Positions 1-6,242 of a DNA stretch of 6,263 nt are shown here, in pieces. The notes beneath the pieces are model-generated. The model made no database searches and had not been told where the DNA came from. It saw only the letters and a program-made list of their open reading frames with translations. Numbering within the stretch: the first letter of the stretch is position 1; each line of letters starts with the position of its first letter. The DNA is from Acidimangrovimonas sp. (GTDB lineage: Bacteria > Pseudomonadota > Alphaproteobacteria > Rhodobacterales > Rhodobacteraceae). The stretch covers positions 1-6,263 of the forward strand of contig JASBUM010000225.1 in NCBI GenBank assembly GCA_030147905.1, given 5' to 3'. The position numbers and the translations under genes are program-made.

Positions 1-1
1 G

Positions 2-1108
2 CTGGCCGAAGGGGTGCGCGGCTCGCTTTCCAAGCAGGTGATCGAGCGTCACGGCCTGTCGAAGGGCCATTGCCCGCAGAAATTCGGCCTCGGCATGAAG
101 GAGATCTGGGAAATCGACCCGGCCAAGCACCGCGAGGGCAGTGTCACCCATACGATGGGCTGGCCCCTTGGCAGGAACGCCGGCGGCGGCTCCTTCATCT
201 ACCATCTCGACAACAATCAGGTCTATGTGGGCTTCGTGGTGCATCTCAACTACGAGAACCCGCATCTCTTTCCCTACATGGAATTCCAGCGCTTCAAGCA
301 CCATCCGATGGTGGCCGAGCTTCTGAGGGGCGGCAAGCGCGTGGCCTACGGCGCGCGGGCGATCTCCGAGGGCGGCTGGCAATCCATCCCCAAGCTGGTC
401 GCGCCGGGCGTGGCGCTTCTGGGTTGTTCGGCCGGGCTGGTGAACGTGCCGCGGATCAAGGGCAACCACAATGCGATGCTGTCGGGCAAGGCCGCGGCTG
501 AGGCCGCCCATGCGGCGATCCACGCCGGGCGCGCGGGCGACGAGTTGACCGACTACGAGACCGGCCTGCGCGAGGGTGCGGTCGGCCGCGATCTGCGGCG
601 GGTGCGCAACGTCAAGCCGATGTGGTCGCGCTGGGGCCTGTCGGCCAGTCTGGCCCTTGGCGGGCTCGACATGTGGACGAACGAGCTGTTCGGCTTCTCG
701 CTTTTCGGCACCCTGCGGCACGGCAAGTCGGACGCTGCGGCCACCGGCAAGGCGGCGGATTTCAAGCCGATCGACTATCCCAAACCCGACGGCGTCCTGT
801 CCTTCGACCGGCTGACCAACGTCGCCTTTTCCTTCACCAATCACGCCGAAGGACAGCCGCCACATCTGCGGCTGGCCGATCCTTCGGTGCCGATCGCGGT
901 CAACCTGCCGCAATATGACGAGCCGGCGCAGCGCTACTGCCCGGCCGGGGTCTACGAGGTGGTGCGCGCCGAGGGCGCGGCCCCGCGGTTCCAGATCAAT
1001 TTCCAGAACTGCGTCCATTGCAAGACTTGCGACATCAAGGACCCCAGCCAGAACATCATCTGGTGCACGCCCCAGGGCGGCGATGGACCGAATTATCCAA
1101 ATATGTAA
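2..1108 (+). CDS. Electron transfer flavoprotein-ubiquinone oxidoreductase (ETF-QO), C-terminal part; 5' end outside window
   Basis: ETF-QO takes electrons from reduced electron transfer flavoprotein, gathered from fatty-acid and amino-acid dehydrogenases, and passes them through FAD and a [4Fe-4S] cluster to ubiquinone at the membrane. The frame is open from the left edge and ends in TAA, giving about 368 residues, so roughly the first third (including the N-terminal FAD-binding fold) is missing. Visible family blocks are KFGLGMKEIWEI, NPHLFPYMEFQRFKHHP, GARAISEGGWQSIPKL and the FAD-domain stretch LLGCSAGLVNVPRIKGNHNA. Near the C-terminus lies the cluster motif Cys-X23-Cys-X2-Cys-X2-Cys, with Cys codons at 938, 1010, 1019 and 1028. 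Human ETF-QO has the same four-cysteine arrangement. The ending IIWCTPQGGDGPNYPNM is also typical of the family. No start can be chosen because it lies upstream. Identification is very secure; the gene name etfD is sometimes used but not needed here. Confidence 0.97.
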   Translation: MAEGVRGSLSKQVIERHGLSKGHCPQKFGLGMKEIWEIDPAKHREGSVTHTMGWPLGRNAGGGSFIYHLDNNQVYVGFVVHLNYENPHLFPYMEFQRFKHHPMVAELLRGGKRVAYGARAISEGGWQSIPKLVAPGVALLGCSAGLVNVPRIKGNHNAMLSGKAAAEAAHAAIHAGRAGDELTDYETGLREGAVGRDLRRVRNVKPMWSRWGLSASLALGGLDMWTNELFGFSLFGTLRHGKSDAAATGKAADFKPIDYPKPDGVLSFDRLTNVAFSFTNHAEGQPPHLRLADPSVPIAVNLPQYDEPAQRYCPAGVYEVVRAEGAAPRFQINFQNCVHCKTCDIKDPSQNIIWCTPQGGDGPNYPNM

Positions 1109-1154
1109 TCCGTGCCGTTGATATTCTGGTGATCGACCCCGCGGCAGGGTATTT

Positions 1155-1188
1155 GCCCGGCCGGGGGCGATTGCTTCTGCGGCCGGGC
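1155..1188 (+). terminator. GC-rich hairpin, possible terminator of the ETF-QO gene
   Basis: Bases 1155-1163 (GCCCGGCCG) pair perfectly over 9 bp with 1180-1188 (CGGCCGGGC), leaving a 16-base loop. The hairpin begins 46 bases after the ETF-QO stop and ends 44 bases before the TPR gene start. No T-run follows (the next bases are GGCTCTAGCC), so it is not a textbook intrinsic terminator. It could be a U-less terminator, an RNA-stabilising 3' hairpin, or part of the TPR gene's leader. The stem is seen directly; its function is inferred. Confidence 0.45.
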
Positions 1189-1220
1189 GGCTCTAGCCTG
1201 AACGAAACGCCGATCTGCAT

Positions 1221-1224
1221 GAGG
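1221..1224 (+). promoter_or_regulatory. Ribosome binding site deciding the GTG start of the TPR gene
   Basis: GAGG sits 8 bases upstream of the GTG at 1233. The nearby ATG at 1219 is in another frame and reaches a stop after five codons, so it cannot be the start. The GTG places a good signal peptide right at the N-terminus, which supports this choice. Confidence 0.6.
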
Positions 1225-1232
1225 TCCCGACC

Positions 1233-2933
1233 GTGATCCTTCCCGTCCGCCGCCTTCCCGTGCTTGCCGCGCTGATGGCGGGGTTACTCGTCCAGCCCCT
1301 TCACGCCGAGGGGGCCGCAGGCGCCTATCTGGCCGCGCGCTACGCAAGCTTCGTCCATGACTACGCCGCGGAGGCGAGCTATTTCCCGCAGGCGCTGGCG
1401 CAGGATCCCAAAAACCTGATGCTGATGGAGGGGGCGGTCGCGGCCGATGTCGCGGTGGGGGATTTCAAGGCCGCCGTCCCGGTCGCGCAGGCATTCGCCG
1501 CCACCAAGGCCAAGAGCTCGATCGTCAATATCGTGATTCTCGCCGATCTGCTCAAGCGCGGGGCCTATGACCGGGCCATCGCCCAGCTCAAGCAGGGCGA
1601 TACCGTGGGGCCGCTGGTCGACGGGCTGGCGACGGCATGGGCGGAACTGGGCGCGGGGCGGATGTCGGACGCGCTGGCAAACTTCGATCGCATGGCCAAG
1701 AGCCCGGGCCTGAAGGATTTCAGCCTGTATCACAAGGCGCTTGCAATGGCCTCGGCCGGTGATTTCGGCGGCGCGGCAAAGATCTTCCAGCAGGGCGGTG
1801 GGGCCATCCAGGTCAGCCGCCGCGCCATCATCGCCTATGCCGAGATCCTCAGCCAGCTGGGCCGCGACCCCGAGGCGCTGAAGCTGCTCGATGCGAAATT
1901 CGGCCCCGAGGTCGATCCCGGGATCGACCCGCTGCGCGCGCGTCTCAACAATGGCGAGACCCTGCCCTTCACGGTGGTTCGCAACGCGCGCGACGGGCTG
2001 GCGGAGGTTTTCTACACCGTGGCCTCCGCGCTCAAGAGTCAGGCCGACCCGGCGTTCACGCTCATCTATGCCCGCATCGCCCAGTACCTGCGCCCCGACG
2101 ACGCCGAGGCAACGCTTCTGGTGGCGGGGCTTCTGGAAAGTCAGCGCCAATATGCGCTGGCGCTGGCGGCCTACAGCAGCGTGTCGCGCGGCGATCCCGC
2201 CTATTACGTCGCCGAACAGGGACGGGCGCAGGCGCTCTATGCCTCGGGGCAGGTCGATGCGGGCATCACCGCCATGCAGGCGCTGGCCAAATCGCATCCG
2301 AAGCTGATCGATGTCCAGATCGCCCTTGGCGACCTGTTGCGCCAGCAGGACCGTTTCGACGAGGCGATCACCGCCTATACCGCCGCCGTCGGACTGATCT
2401 CGAACCCGCAGCCGGGCGACTGGGTCGTCTATTACATGCGCGGGATCAGCTATGAACGTGCGGGCAAATGGGACAAGGCCGAACAGGATCTGCGCATGGC
2501 GCTCACGCTCAATCCCAATCAGCCCGACGTGCTGAACTATCTGGGTTACGGGCTGGTCGAGCGCGGCAGCCACCTGAACGAGGCCCTCGGCATGCTCAAG
2601 CGCGCGGTGGCGGGCCGTCCCGACGATGGTTATATCGTCGATAGCCTTGCCTGGGTCTATTACAAGATCGGCCAATATGCGAAGGCGCTGCCACTGGCCG
2701 AGCGCGCCGTCGGCCTGATGCCGGTGGATGCGGTGGTGACCGACCATCTGGGCGATATCCTCTGGGCTGTCGGCCGACATCTCGAGGCGCGGTTCCAGTG
2801 GCACCGCGCGCTGTCGTTCAACCCGTCGCCCGAGGAGGCCGCGCGGATCCGGCTGAAGCTGGAAAAGGGGCTGGATGCGGTGCTGAAGGCCGAAGGCGCG
2901 CCGCCGCTGAAGTCGGCCAAGAATGGCGGTTGA
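1233..2933 (+). CDS. Exported tetratricopeptide-repeat (TPR) protein
   Basis: This is a 566-residue protein of unknown specific function. It begins with a signal peptide: basic residues R6 R7, a hydrophobic core at about 8-20, and a likely cleavage site after LHA at residue 25. The mature protein is therefore probably periplasmic or attached to the outer membrane; there is no lipobox cysteine. The rest is alpha-helical and rich in Ala, Leu and Tyr. The clearest TPR units are consecutive at about residues 396-429, 430-463, 464-497 and 498-531, with hallmark G-Y/A-A/P spacing as in [20 protein letters not shown]. More diverged repeats occupy roughly 30-390. TPR arrays usually serve as protein-docking scaffolds. 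The start is GTG with a GAGG site 8 bases upstream. The 3' end overlaps ispE by 11 bp, suggesting co-transcription and coupled translation. No enzymatic motif is visible. The TPR assignment is secure; the partner and role are unknown. Confidence 0.9.
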   Translation: MILPVRRLPVLAALMAGLLVQPLHAEGAAGAYLAARYASFVHDYAAEASYFPQALAQDPKNLMLMEGAVAADVAVGDFKAAVPVAQAFAATKAKSSIVNIVILADLLKRGAYDRAIAQLKQGDTVGPLVDGLATAWAELGAGRMSDALANFDRMAKSPGLKDFSLYHKALAMASAGDFGGAAKIFQQGGGAIQVSRRAIIAYAEILSQLGRDPEALKLLDAKFGPEVDPGIDPLRARLNNGETLPFTVVRNARDGLAEVFYTVASALKSQADPAFTLIYARIAQYLRPDDAEATLLVAGLLESQRQYALALAAYSSVSRGDPAYYVAEQGRAQALYASGQVDAGITAMQALAKSHPKLIDVQIALGDLLRQQDRFDEAITAYTAAVGLISNPQPGDWVVYYMRGISYERAGKWDKAEQDLRMALTLNPNQPDVLNYLGYGLVERGSHLNEALGMLKRAVAGRPDDGYIVDSLAWVYYKIGQYAKALPLAERAVGLMPVDAVVTDHLGDILWAVGRHLEARFQWHRALSFNPSPEEAARIRLKLEKGLDAVLKAEGAPPLKSAKNGG

Positions 2934-3861
2934 GCGTTTCGCGCCGGCGAAGGTCAACCTGTGCCTGCATGTGACCGGGCGCCGTGCGGACGGCTATCAC
3001 GAACTTGACAGTCTGGTCGCCTTCGTCACCTGCGGCGACCGGCTTCGGGCCGAGCCGGCCGCCGAGTTGTCGCTGCGGATATCGGGGGCCGGTGCCGCGG
3101 CTCTTGGCCCGGCGGCGGTCGATACCCGCGCGGGGGCGGACAATCTCGTGCTCCGGGCTGCGCGGCTGTTCGAGACCCCGCGGGGCGGCGCGCGGCTCAC
3201 GCTCGAGAAGAACCTGCCAGTCGCGGCCGGGCTTGGCGGCGGCTCTGCCGATGCCGCGGCCGCGCTGCGGGCGCTTGCGGTTCTATGGCGCCGGCCGCTT
3301 CCGCCGTCGCATGCGATCCTGACGCTCGGCGCCGACGTGCCGGTGTGTCTGGCCGGCGTCCCCGCCCGCATGCGCGGGATCGGTGAACGTGTGGACCCGT
3401 TGCCGCCCTTGCCGCCCGTCTGGATGGTGTTGGTCAATCCCGGGCTGCCGGTCGCGACGGGCTCGGTTTTCGCGGCGCTCAGCGGGGCGGAAAATCGGCC
3501 TCTTCCGCAAGTGCTTCCCACGATGCGCTCGGTGCCTGCGCTGGCGGCATGGCTGGCGCTCCAGCGCAACGATCTGGAACCGCCGGCGCGGGCGATCTGC
3601 CCCGCGATCGGCACCGTCCTGTCGGCGCTGCGGGGGCAGGAGGGTTGCCTGCTTGCGCGAATGTCGGGGTCGGGTGCCAGCTGTTTCGGGCTTTTTGCCG
3701 ATGCCGCCCGCGCCGAGGCGGCCGCGCGGGCCCTGCGGCATGCAGAACCGGGCTGGTGGTGCGAGCCGGCGGCACTGGCCGGGCCGGAACCCGCCCCGCG
3801 GCCGGAGCGCGCGGCCGGCTGTGACGCGACATCACGCGGGGGCGATCGGTACAGCCGCTGA
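2923..3861 (+). CDS. ispE: 4-diphosphocytidyl-2-C-methyl-D-erythritol kinase (IspE)
   Basis: IspE phosphorylates the 2-hydroxyl of CDP-methylerythritol with ATP in the cytosol, the fourth step of the MEP route to IPP and DMAPP. The protein is a GHMP-superfamily kinase. The N-terminus carries [23 protein letters not shown] with the conserved Lys10. The glycine-rich ATP loop [13 protein letters not shown] spans residues 99-111. The catalytic Asp is D138 in LGADVPVCL, and the third motif, MSGSGASCF, begins at residue 247. All key residues are present. At 312 residues it is longer than the usual 280-290: recognisable family sequence ends near WWCEP (278-282), and the remaining 30 residues are a Pro/Ala/Arg-rich tail. 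The ATG lies inside the end of the TPR gene with no strong Shine-Dalgarno sequence, so translational coupling is likely. The stop sits inside the first copy of an 18-bp tandem repeat, two bases from the end of the opposing synthase gene. Confidence 0.95.
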   Translation: MAVERFAPAKVNLCLHVTGRRADGYHELDSLVAFVTCGDRLRAEPAAELSLRISGAGAAALGPAAVDTRAGADNLVLRAARLFETPRGGARLTLEKNLPVAAGLGGGSADAAAALRALAVLWRRPLPPSHAILTLGADVPVCLAGVPARMRGIGERVDPLPPLPPVWMVLVNPGLPVATGSVFAALSGAENRPLPQVLPTMRSVPALAAWLALQRNDLEPPARAICPAIGTVLSALRGQEGCLLARMSGSGASCFGLFADAARAEAAARALRHAEPGWWCEPAALAGPEPAPRPERAAGCDATSRGGDRYSR

Positions 3862-3884
3862 ACTCAGTACAGCCGCTGAACCAC
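3849..3884. repeat. 18-bp tandem duplication spanning two convergent gene ends
   Basis: Two adjacent 18-bp units, at 3849-3866 and 3867-3884, are identical over their first 15 bases (GTACAGCCGCTGAAC) and differ in the last three. Unit 1 encodes the last residues and stop of IspE on the + strand. Unit 2 encodes the last residues (VVQRLY) of the polyprenyl synthase on the - strand. The synthase stop codon (complement of 3864-3866) is the last three bases of unit 1. The repeat is seen directly; that it arose by a recent tandem duplication is inferred. Confidence 0.85.
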
Positions 3885-4856
3885 GAAATCGGCCAGTTCC
3901 GCCAGCAGGTCGCGCATCGGATGAGCGGGCAGCGGAGAGAGCGCGGACTTGGCGCGCTGCGCCCAGTCGCGGGCGGCCTGCCGCGTGGATTCGAGCGCCC
4001 CGTGTCGTTCGATGAGCGCAAGCGCGTGGTCGAGGTCGCCCTCACGCTGGTCGCCCTTCTCGATGACGCGCTGCCAGAAGGCCCGTTCGGTCCCGTCCGC
4101 CGCCGCCACCGCGATGATGACGGGAAGGGTCAGCTTGCGTTCGCGGAAGTCGTCGCCGACATTCTTTCCGATCGCTCCGCCGCCGCCGTAATCAAGCACA
4201 TCGTCGACGATCTGGAAGGCGATCCCCAGCGCGTCGCCATAATCGCGCAGCGCCGCGGTCCGGGCGGCGGACATTCCGGCGATGACGCCGCCTACTTCGG
4301 TCGCGGCGGCGAAAAGTGCGGCCGTCTTGCCGCGGATCACCTGCAGATAGATCGATTCATCGGTGCGCAGATCCTGTGCGGCGCTAAGCTGCAGCACCTC
4401 GCCCTCGGCGATCGTGGCCGAGGCATTGGCCAGGATGTCGAGCACGGCGAGATTGCCGGTTTCCACCATCAGCTGGAAGCTGCGCGAAAAGAGGTAGTCG
4501 CCGACCAGCACCGACGACTTGTTGTCCCACAGGAGGTTCGCGGTCGGCCGGCCACGCCGCTGTCGGCTTTCATCGACCACGTCGTCATGCAGCAGTGTCG
4601 CGGTATGGATGAACTCGACCGTCGCCGCCAGATGGATATGATAGGGACCGTCATAGCCGCAGAGCCGCGCGGTGGCGAGCGTCAGCATAGGGCGCAGGCG
4701 CTTGCCGCCCGCGCCGACCAGATGCGCGGTGACCTCGGGAATGCGCGGCGCGTGTTCCGAGGCCATGCGCTCGGCGATCAGCCGGTTGACCGCCTCCAGC
4801 TCGGCGGCAAGCATTGCGGCCAGCCGGTCATGCGGCGTCTGCCTCGCCTCGAACAT
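3864..4856 (-). CDS. Long-chain all-trans polyprenyl diphosphate synthase (octaprenyl/decaprenyl type; ubiquinone side chain)
   Basis: This enzyme condenses IPP units onto an allylic diphosphate to build the polyprenyl tail that is attached to 4-hydroxybenzoate in ubiquinone synthesis. From the chosen start it is 330 residues, a normal length. Family motifs in order: GGKRLRP (50-56), the first aspartate-rich motif DDVVD (91-95) followed by R100 R101, RGKTAA with Lys177, and the second aspartate-rich motif DDVLD (218-222) preceded by FQIV. The fifth residue before the first motif is a small Ala86, which fits a long-chain rather than a farnesyl or geranylgeranyl product. Exact chain length cannot be read; UQ-10 is usual in Rhodobacteraceae, so decaprenyl is likely. 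An upstream in-frame ATG at 4919 would add 21 residues of poor resemblance. I prefer 4856, which has a G-rich stretch (complement of 4862-4868) about 5 bases upstream. The gene is convergent with ispE and divergent from the DUF2007 gene. ispB, ddsA or sdsA would all be possible names. Confidence 0.93.
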   Translation of the reverse strand: MFEARQTPHDRLAAMLAAELEAVNRLIAERMASEHAPRIPEVTAHLVGAGGKRLRPMLTLATARLCGYDGPYHIHLAATVEFIHTATLLHDDVVDESRQRRGRPTANLLWDNKSSVLVGDYLFSRSFQLMVETGNLAVLDILANASATIAEGEVLQLSAAQDLRTDESIYLQVIRGKTAALFAAATEVGGVIAGMSAARTAALRDYGDALGIAFQIVDDVLDYGGGGAIGKNVGDDFRERKLTLPVIIAVAAADGTERAFWQRVIEKGDQREGDLDHALALIERHGALESTRQAARDWAQRAKSALSPLPAHPMRDLLAELADFVVQRLY

Positions 4857-4885
4857 GGATGCCCCCCGGTGATCCAACAGCTCTC

Positions 4886-4914
4886 TCGACAATGGCCGCG
4901 GGTTCCCGTTAACT
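4886..4914 (+). promoter_or_regulatory. Candidate sigma-70-like promoter for the DUF2007-methyltransferase pair
   Basis: TCGACA (4886-4891, five of six matches to TTGACA) is followed after 17 bases by TTAACT (4909-4914, a weak match to TATAAT). Transcription would then begin about 6-8 bases later, at or next to the ATG at 4922. This lies in the 65-bp divergent region between the synthase and the DUF2007 gene. The match is modest and could be chance. Confidence 0.3.
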
Positions 4915-4921
4915 GGCATCG

Positions 4922-5140
4922 ATGAAAGAGCTTTTGCGCACCAACGATCCCACGGTTCTGGCCTATGCCACGGCCTTGCTTCAGGGCGAGGGTATAGCCG
5001 TGTTTCAGATGGACGTCCATACGAGCGTCATGGAGGGATCGATCGGGATTCTGCCGCGAAGGCTGATGGTCCGGACCGATGAATTCGACCGGGCCCGGGT
5101 GGTGATGACGGACAACGACATCCCCTGCGCCAAGGCATGA
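4922..5140 (+). CDS. DUF2007 family small protein (putative signal-transducing protein)
   Basis: This is a 72-residue cytoplasmic protein with no signal peptide or membrane segment. The pattern is characteristic of the DUF2007 family: an N-terminal segment like KELLRTNDPTVLAYATALLQ, then a strand-rich part (GIAVFQMDVHTSVMEGSIG), then LPRRLMV and a closing segment ending in VMTDNDI. The family has been labelled a putative prokaryotic signal-transducing protein, but no biochemical role is established. The stop overlaps the start of the following methyltransferase gene as ATGA (5137-5140), so the two are almost certainly co-translated. No Shine-Dalgarno sequence is visible before the ATG; the upstream bases are CCCGTTAACTGGCATCG, which may point to leaderless translation. 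On the opposite strand an ATG for the synthase frame lies only two bases away. Confidence 0.85.
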   Translation: MKELLRTNDPTVLAYATALLQGEGIAVFQMDVHTSVMEGSIGILPRRLMVRTDEFDRARVVMTDNDIPCAKA

Positions 5141-5931
5141 CTTTCGTCGAAGACGCGCTCAGCGACGACGGGTTCCTTGACGGGCGGCTGAAGATCCTGC
5201 AGCCGCGAACCGGGTTCCGGGCGTCGGTGGATGCGGTGCTTTTGGCTGCGGCGGTGCCGGCGCGGCCGGGCCAGAGCGCGCTGGAACTGGGCTGCGGGGC
5301 GGGGGTGGCGGCGCTTTGCCTGATGCTGCGCGTGCCGGGCCTTGCGGTGACCGGGGTGGAGCGGCAGCCCGGTTACGCAGATCTGGCACGCCGCAATGCC
5401 GCGCGCAACGCGCTGGCCCTGAATGTGGTCGAGGCCGATCTCGCGGTGTTGCCGGCAGCGCTGCGGTCGGCGGCCTTCGATCACGTCCTGGCCAACCCGC
5501 CCTATCTTCCGGCCGGTTCCGGCACTGCCGCCCGCGACGCGGGGCGCGAGGCTGCGCTCCGCGAGGAGACACCCCTTGATGACTGGATCGCGGTCGCTGC
5601 GCGGCGCCTTCGTCCGGGTGGGGAGCTTACGATGATCCAGGCGGCGGAGCGGCTCGGCGGGCTGCTCGGCGCCTGCGCGGCGGCGGGGCTCGGCTCGGTC
5701 CGGGTCCTGCCGATCGCGCCGCGCCACGGACGCGCGGCGGGTCGTGTGATCGTGCGCGCCCGCAAGGGGGGGCGGGCCGCGCTTGAGCTGCTGGCGCCCT
5801 TCGTGCTGCATGCAGGCTCGCACCACCAGGCCGACGGCGACGACATGACGCATGAGGCCCGTGCCATCCTGCGCGACGGCGCGCCGCTGGCGCCCATGGC
5901 TCCGGGCCCTGTGGGCCAGGGGCGGTGTTAA
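5137..5931 (+). CDS. SAM-dependent N6-adenine methyltransferase, TrmN6/YfiC-like
   Basis: This 264-residue Rossmann-fold methyltransferase most resembles YfiC (TrmN6), which methylates the N6 of A37 in tRNA1(Val). After an N-terminal block ending FRASVDAVLLAAAVPA, motif I is LELGCGAG (49-56). The acidic residue that contacts the SAM ribose is E75 in VTGVERQP. The catalytic NPPY tetrad is at 120-123, the signature of enzymes that methylate an exocyclic amino group of adenine, cytosine or glutamine. RLRPGGELTMIQ follows, as is usual for the class. The combination of FRASVDAVLL with NPPY points to the YfiC group rather than to HemK/PrmC or to ribosomal RsmC. Substrate identity is inferred, not proven. 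The start overlaps the DUF2007 stop as ATGA, so it is probably the second gene of a two-gene operon. The C-terminal 20 or so residues (after MTHEARAIL) look variable. All core motifs are intact. Confidence 0.87.
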   Translation: MTFVEDALSDDGFLDGRLKILQPRTGFRASVDAVLLAAAVPARPGQSALELGCGAGVAALCLMLRVPGLAVTGVERQPGYADLARRNAARNALALNVVEADLAVLPAALRSAAFDHVLANPPYLPAGSGTAARDAGREAALREETPLDDWIAVAARRLRPGGELTMIQAAERLGGLLGACAAAGLGSVRVLPIAPRHGRAAGRVIVRARKGGRAALELLAPFVLHAGSHHQADGDDMTHEARAILRDGAPLAPMAPGPVGQGRC

Positions 5932-5960
5932 CCCGACGGTAAGACATTCGGCGTCTTCTC

Positions 5961-5992
5961 GGGGTGATCGCGGGTGGTCCACCCCAAGGGTG
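5961..5992 (+). other. Cluster of mutually exclusive small hairpins
   Basis: In the gap after the methyltransferase gene, one CACCCC segment (5980-5985) can pair with any of three G-rich partners. These are GGGGTG (5961-5966, 6 bp, 13-base loop), GGGTG (5972-5976, 5 bp, 3-base loop) and GGGTG (5988-5992, 5 bp, 3-base loop). No T-run follows. It may form a weak 3' hairpin of the methyltransferase transcript. Pairings are seen; function is speculative. Confidence 0.3.
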
Positions 5993-6018
5993 ACACGACT
6001 CGGGATCTGTGGTGAAAT
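5990..6018 (+). promoter_or_regulatory. Candidate promoter of the YdcH gene
   Basis: GTGACA (5990-5995, five of six matches to TTGACA) is separated by 17 bases from TGAAAT (6013-6018, four of six matches to TATAAT). It would start transcription about 30 bases upstream of the ATG at 6056, leaving room for the good ribosome binding site. It is the only reasonable promoter I see in the 124-bp gap. Support is sequence pattern only. Confidence 0.4.
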
Positions 6019-6040
6019 TCGTATACAAACCCGATCATAC

Positions 6041-6048
6041 GAGAGGAG
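6041..6048 (+). promoter_or_regulatory. Strong ribosome binding site of the YdcH gene
   Basis: GAGAGGAG ends 7 bases before the ATG at 6056 and is the best Shine-Dalgarno match in the window. It selects this ATG over the in-frame ATG two codons later (6062) and suggests efficient translation. Confidence 0.8.
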
Positions 6049-6055
6049 ATCGACC

Positions 6056-6223
6056 ATGAGCATGACGTCGCATCTGCAGGAACTTCGCCGCAAGCACGAA
6101 GCCCTCTCGAACCGAGTGGACGAGGCGCAGCGAAACCCCGGCATGGACCGTCTTGCGATCGTTCAGCTCAAGAAGCAGAAGCTGCGCCTGAAGGAGGAGA
6201 TCAGCCGCCTCAGCGACGCCTGA
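6056..6223 (+). CDS. YdcH/DUF465 family small coiled-coil protein
   Basis: This 55-residue charged helical protein is of the YdcH (DUF465) family, which is common in proteobacteria and has no established function. The family pattern is visible: an N-terminal helix (SHLQELRRKHEALSNRVDEA), a short break at QRNPGMD, then a second helix (LAIVQLKKQKLRLKEEISRL). The heptad-like spacing of Leu/Ile and the high Lys/Glu/Arg content fit a short antiparallel coiled-coil hairpin. There is no signal peptide or membrane segment, so it is cytoplasmic. It has a strong ribosome binding site and its own candidate promoter, and it follows the methyltransferase gene after a 124-bp gap, so it is probably a separate transcription unit. 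The full family length appears to be present, with no truncation. Family assignment is fairly secure; function is unknown. Confidence 0.85.
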   Translation: MSMTSHLQELRRKHEALSNRVDEAQRNPGMDRLAIVQLKKQKLRLKEEISRLSDA

Positions 6224-6226
6224 TCG

Positions 6227-6242
6227 CGGCGCAAGGGCGCCG
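6227..6242 (+). terminator. Small GC hairpin after the YdcH gene, possible terminator
   Basis: CGGCGC (6227-6232) pairs perfectly with GCGCCG (6237-6242) around a four-base AAGG loop, starting three bases after the stop codon. Only TT follows before mixed sequence, so the U-tract is lacking. It could be a weak terminator or a 3' stabilising hairpin. The window ends 21 bases later. Confidence 0.4.

Noticed and set aside
1219..1236. Five-codon ATG mini-frame whose stop overlaps the GTG start of the TPR gene
   Set aside because: No Shine-Dalgarno sequence precedes it, the peptide is trivial, and ATG-TGA spacing of this kind is expected by chance. Without conservation data it cannot be called a leader peptide.
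1284..2957. Long open frame (557 codons) on the - strand opposite the TPR gene
   Set aside because: It is an antisense shadow of a high-GC coding region. The product is Arg/Gly/His-rich without domains, while the + strand frame gives a signal peptide and clear TPRs.
4857..4919. 21-residue N-terminal extension of the polyprenyl synthase from ATG 4919
   Set aside because: The added residues do not resemble the family N-terminus, there is no ribosome binding site before it, and the internal ATG at 4856 gives the usual length.
3921..4925. 334-codon open frame on the + strand opposite the polyprenyl synthase
   Set aside because: The - strand frame has all the polyprenyl synthase motifs in order. 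The + frame shows no family pattern and is explained by GC-rich codon structure.
5005..6144. 379-codon open frame on the - strand across DUF2007, the methyltransferase and the following gap
   Set aside because: It runs across two coupled real genes and an intergenic region, and its product is Arg/Pro-rich and low in complexity. It is a shadow frame.
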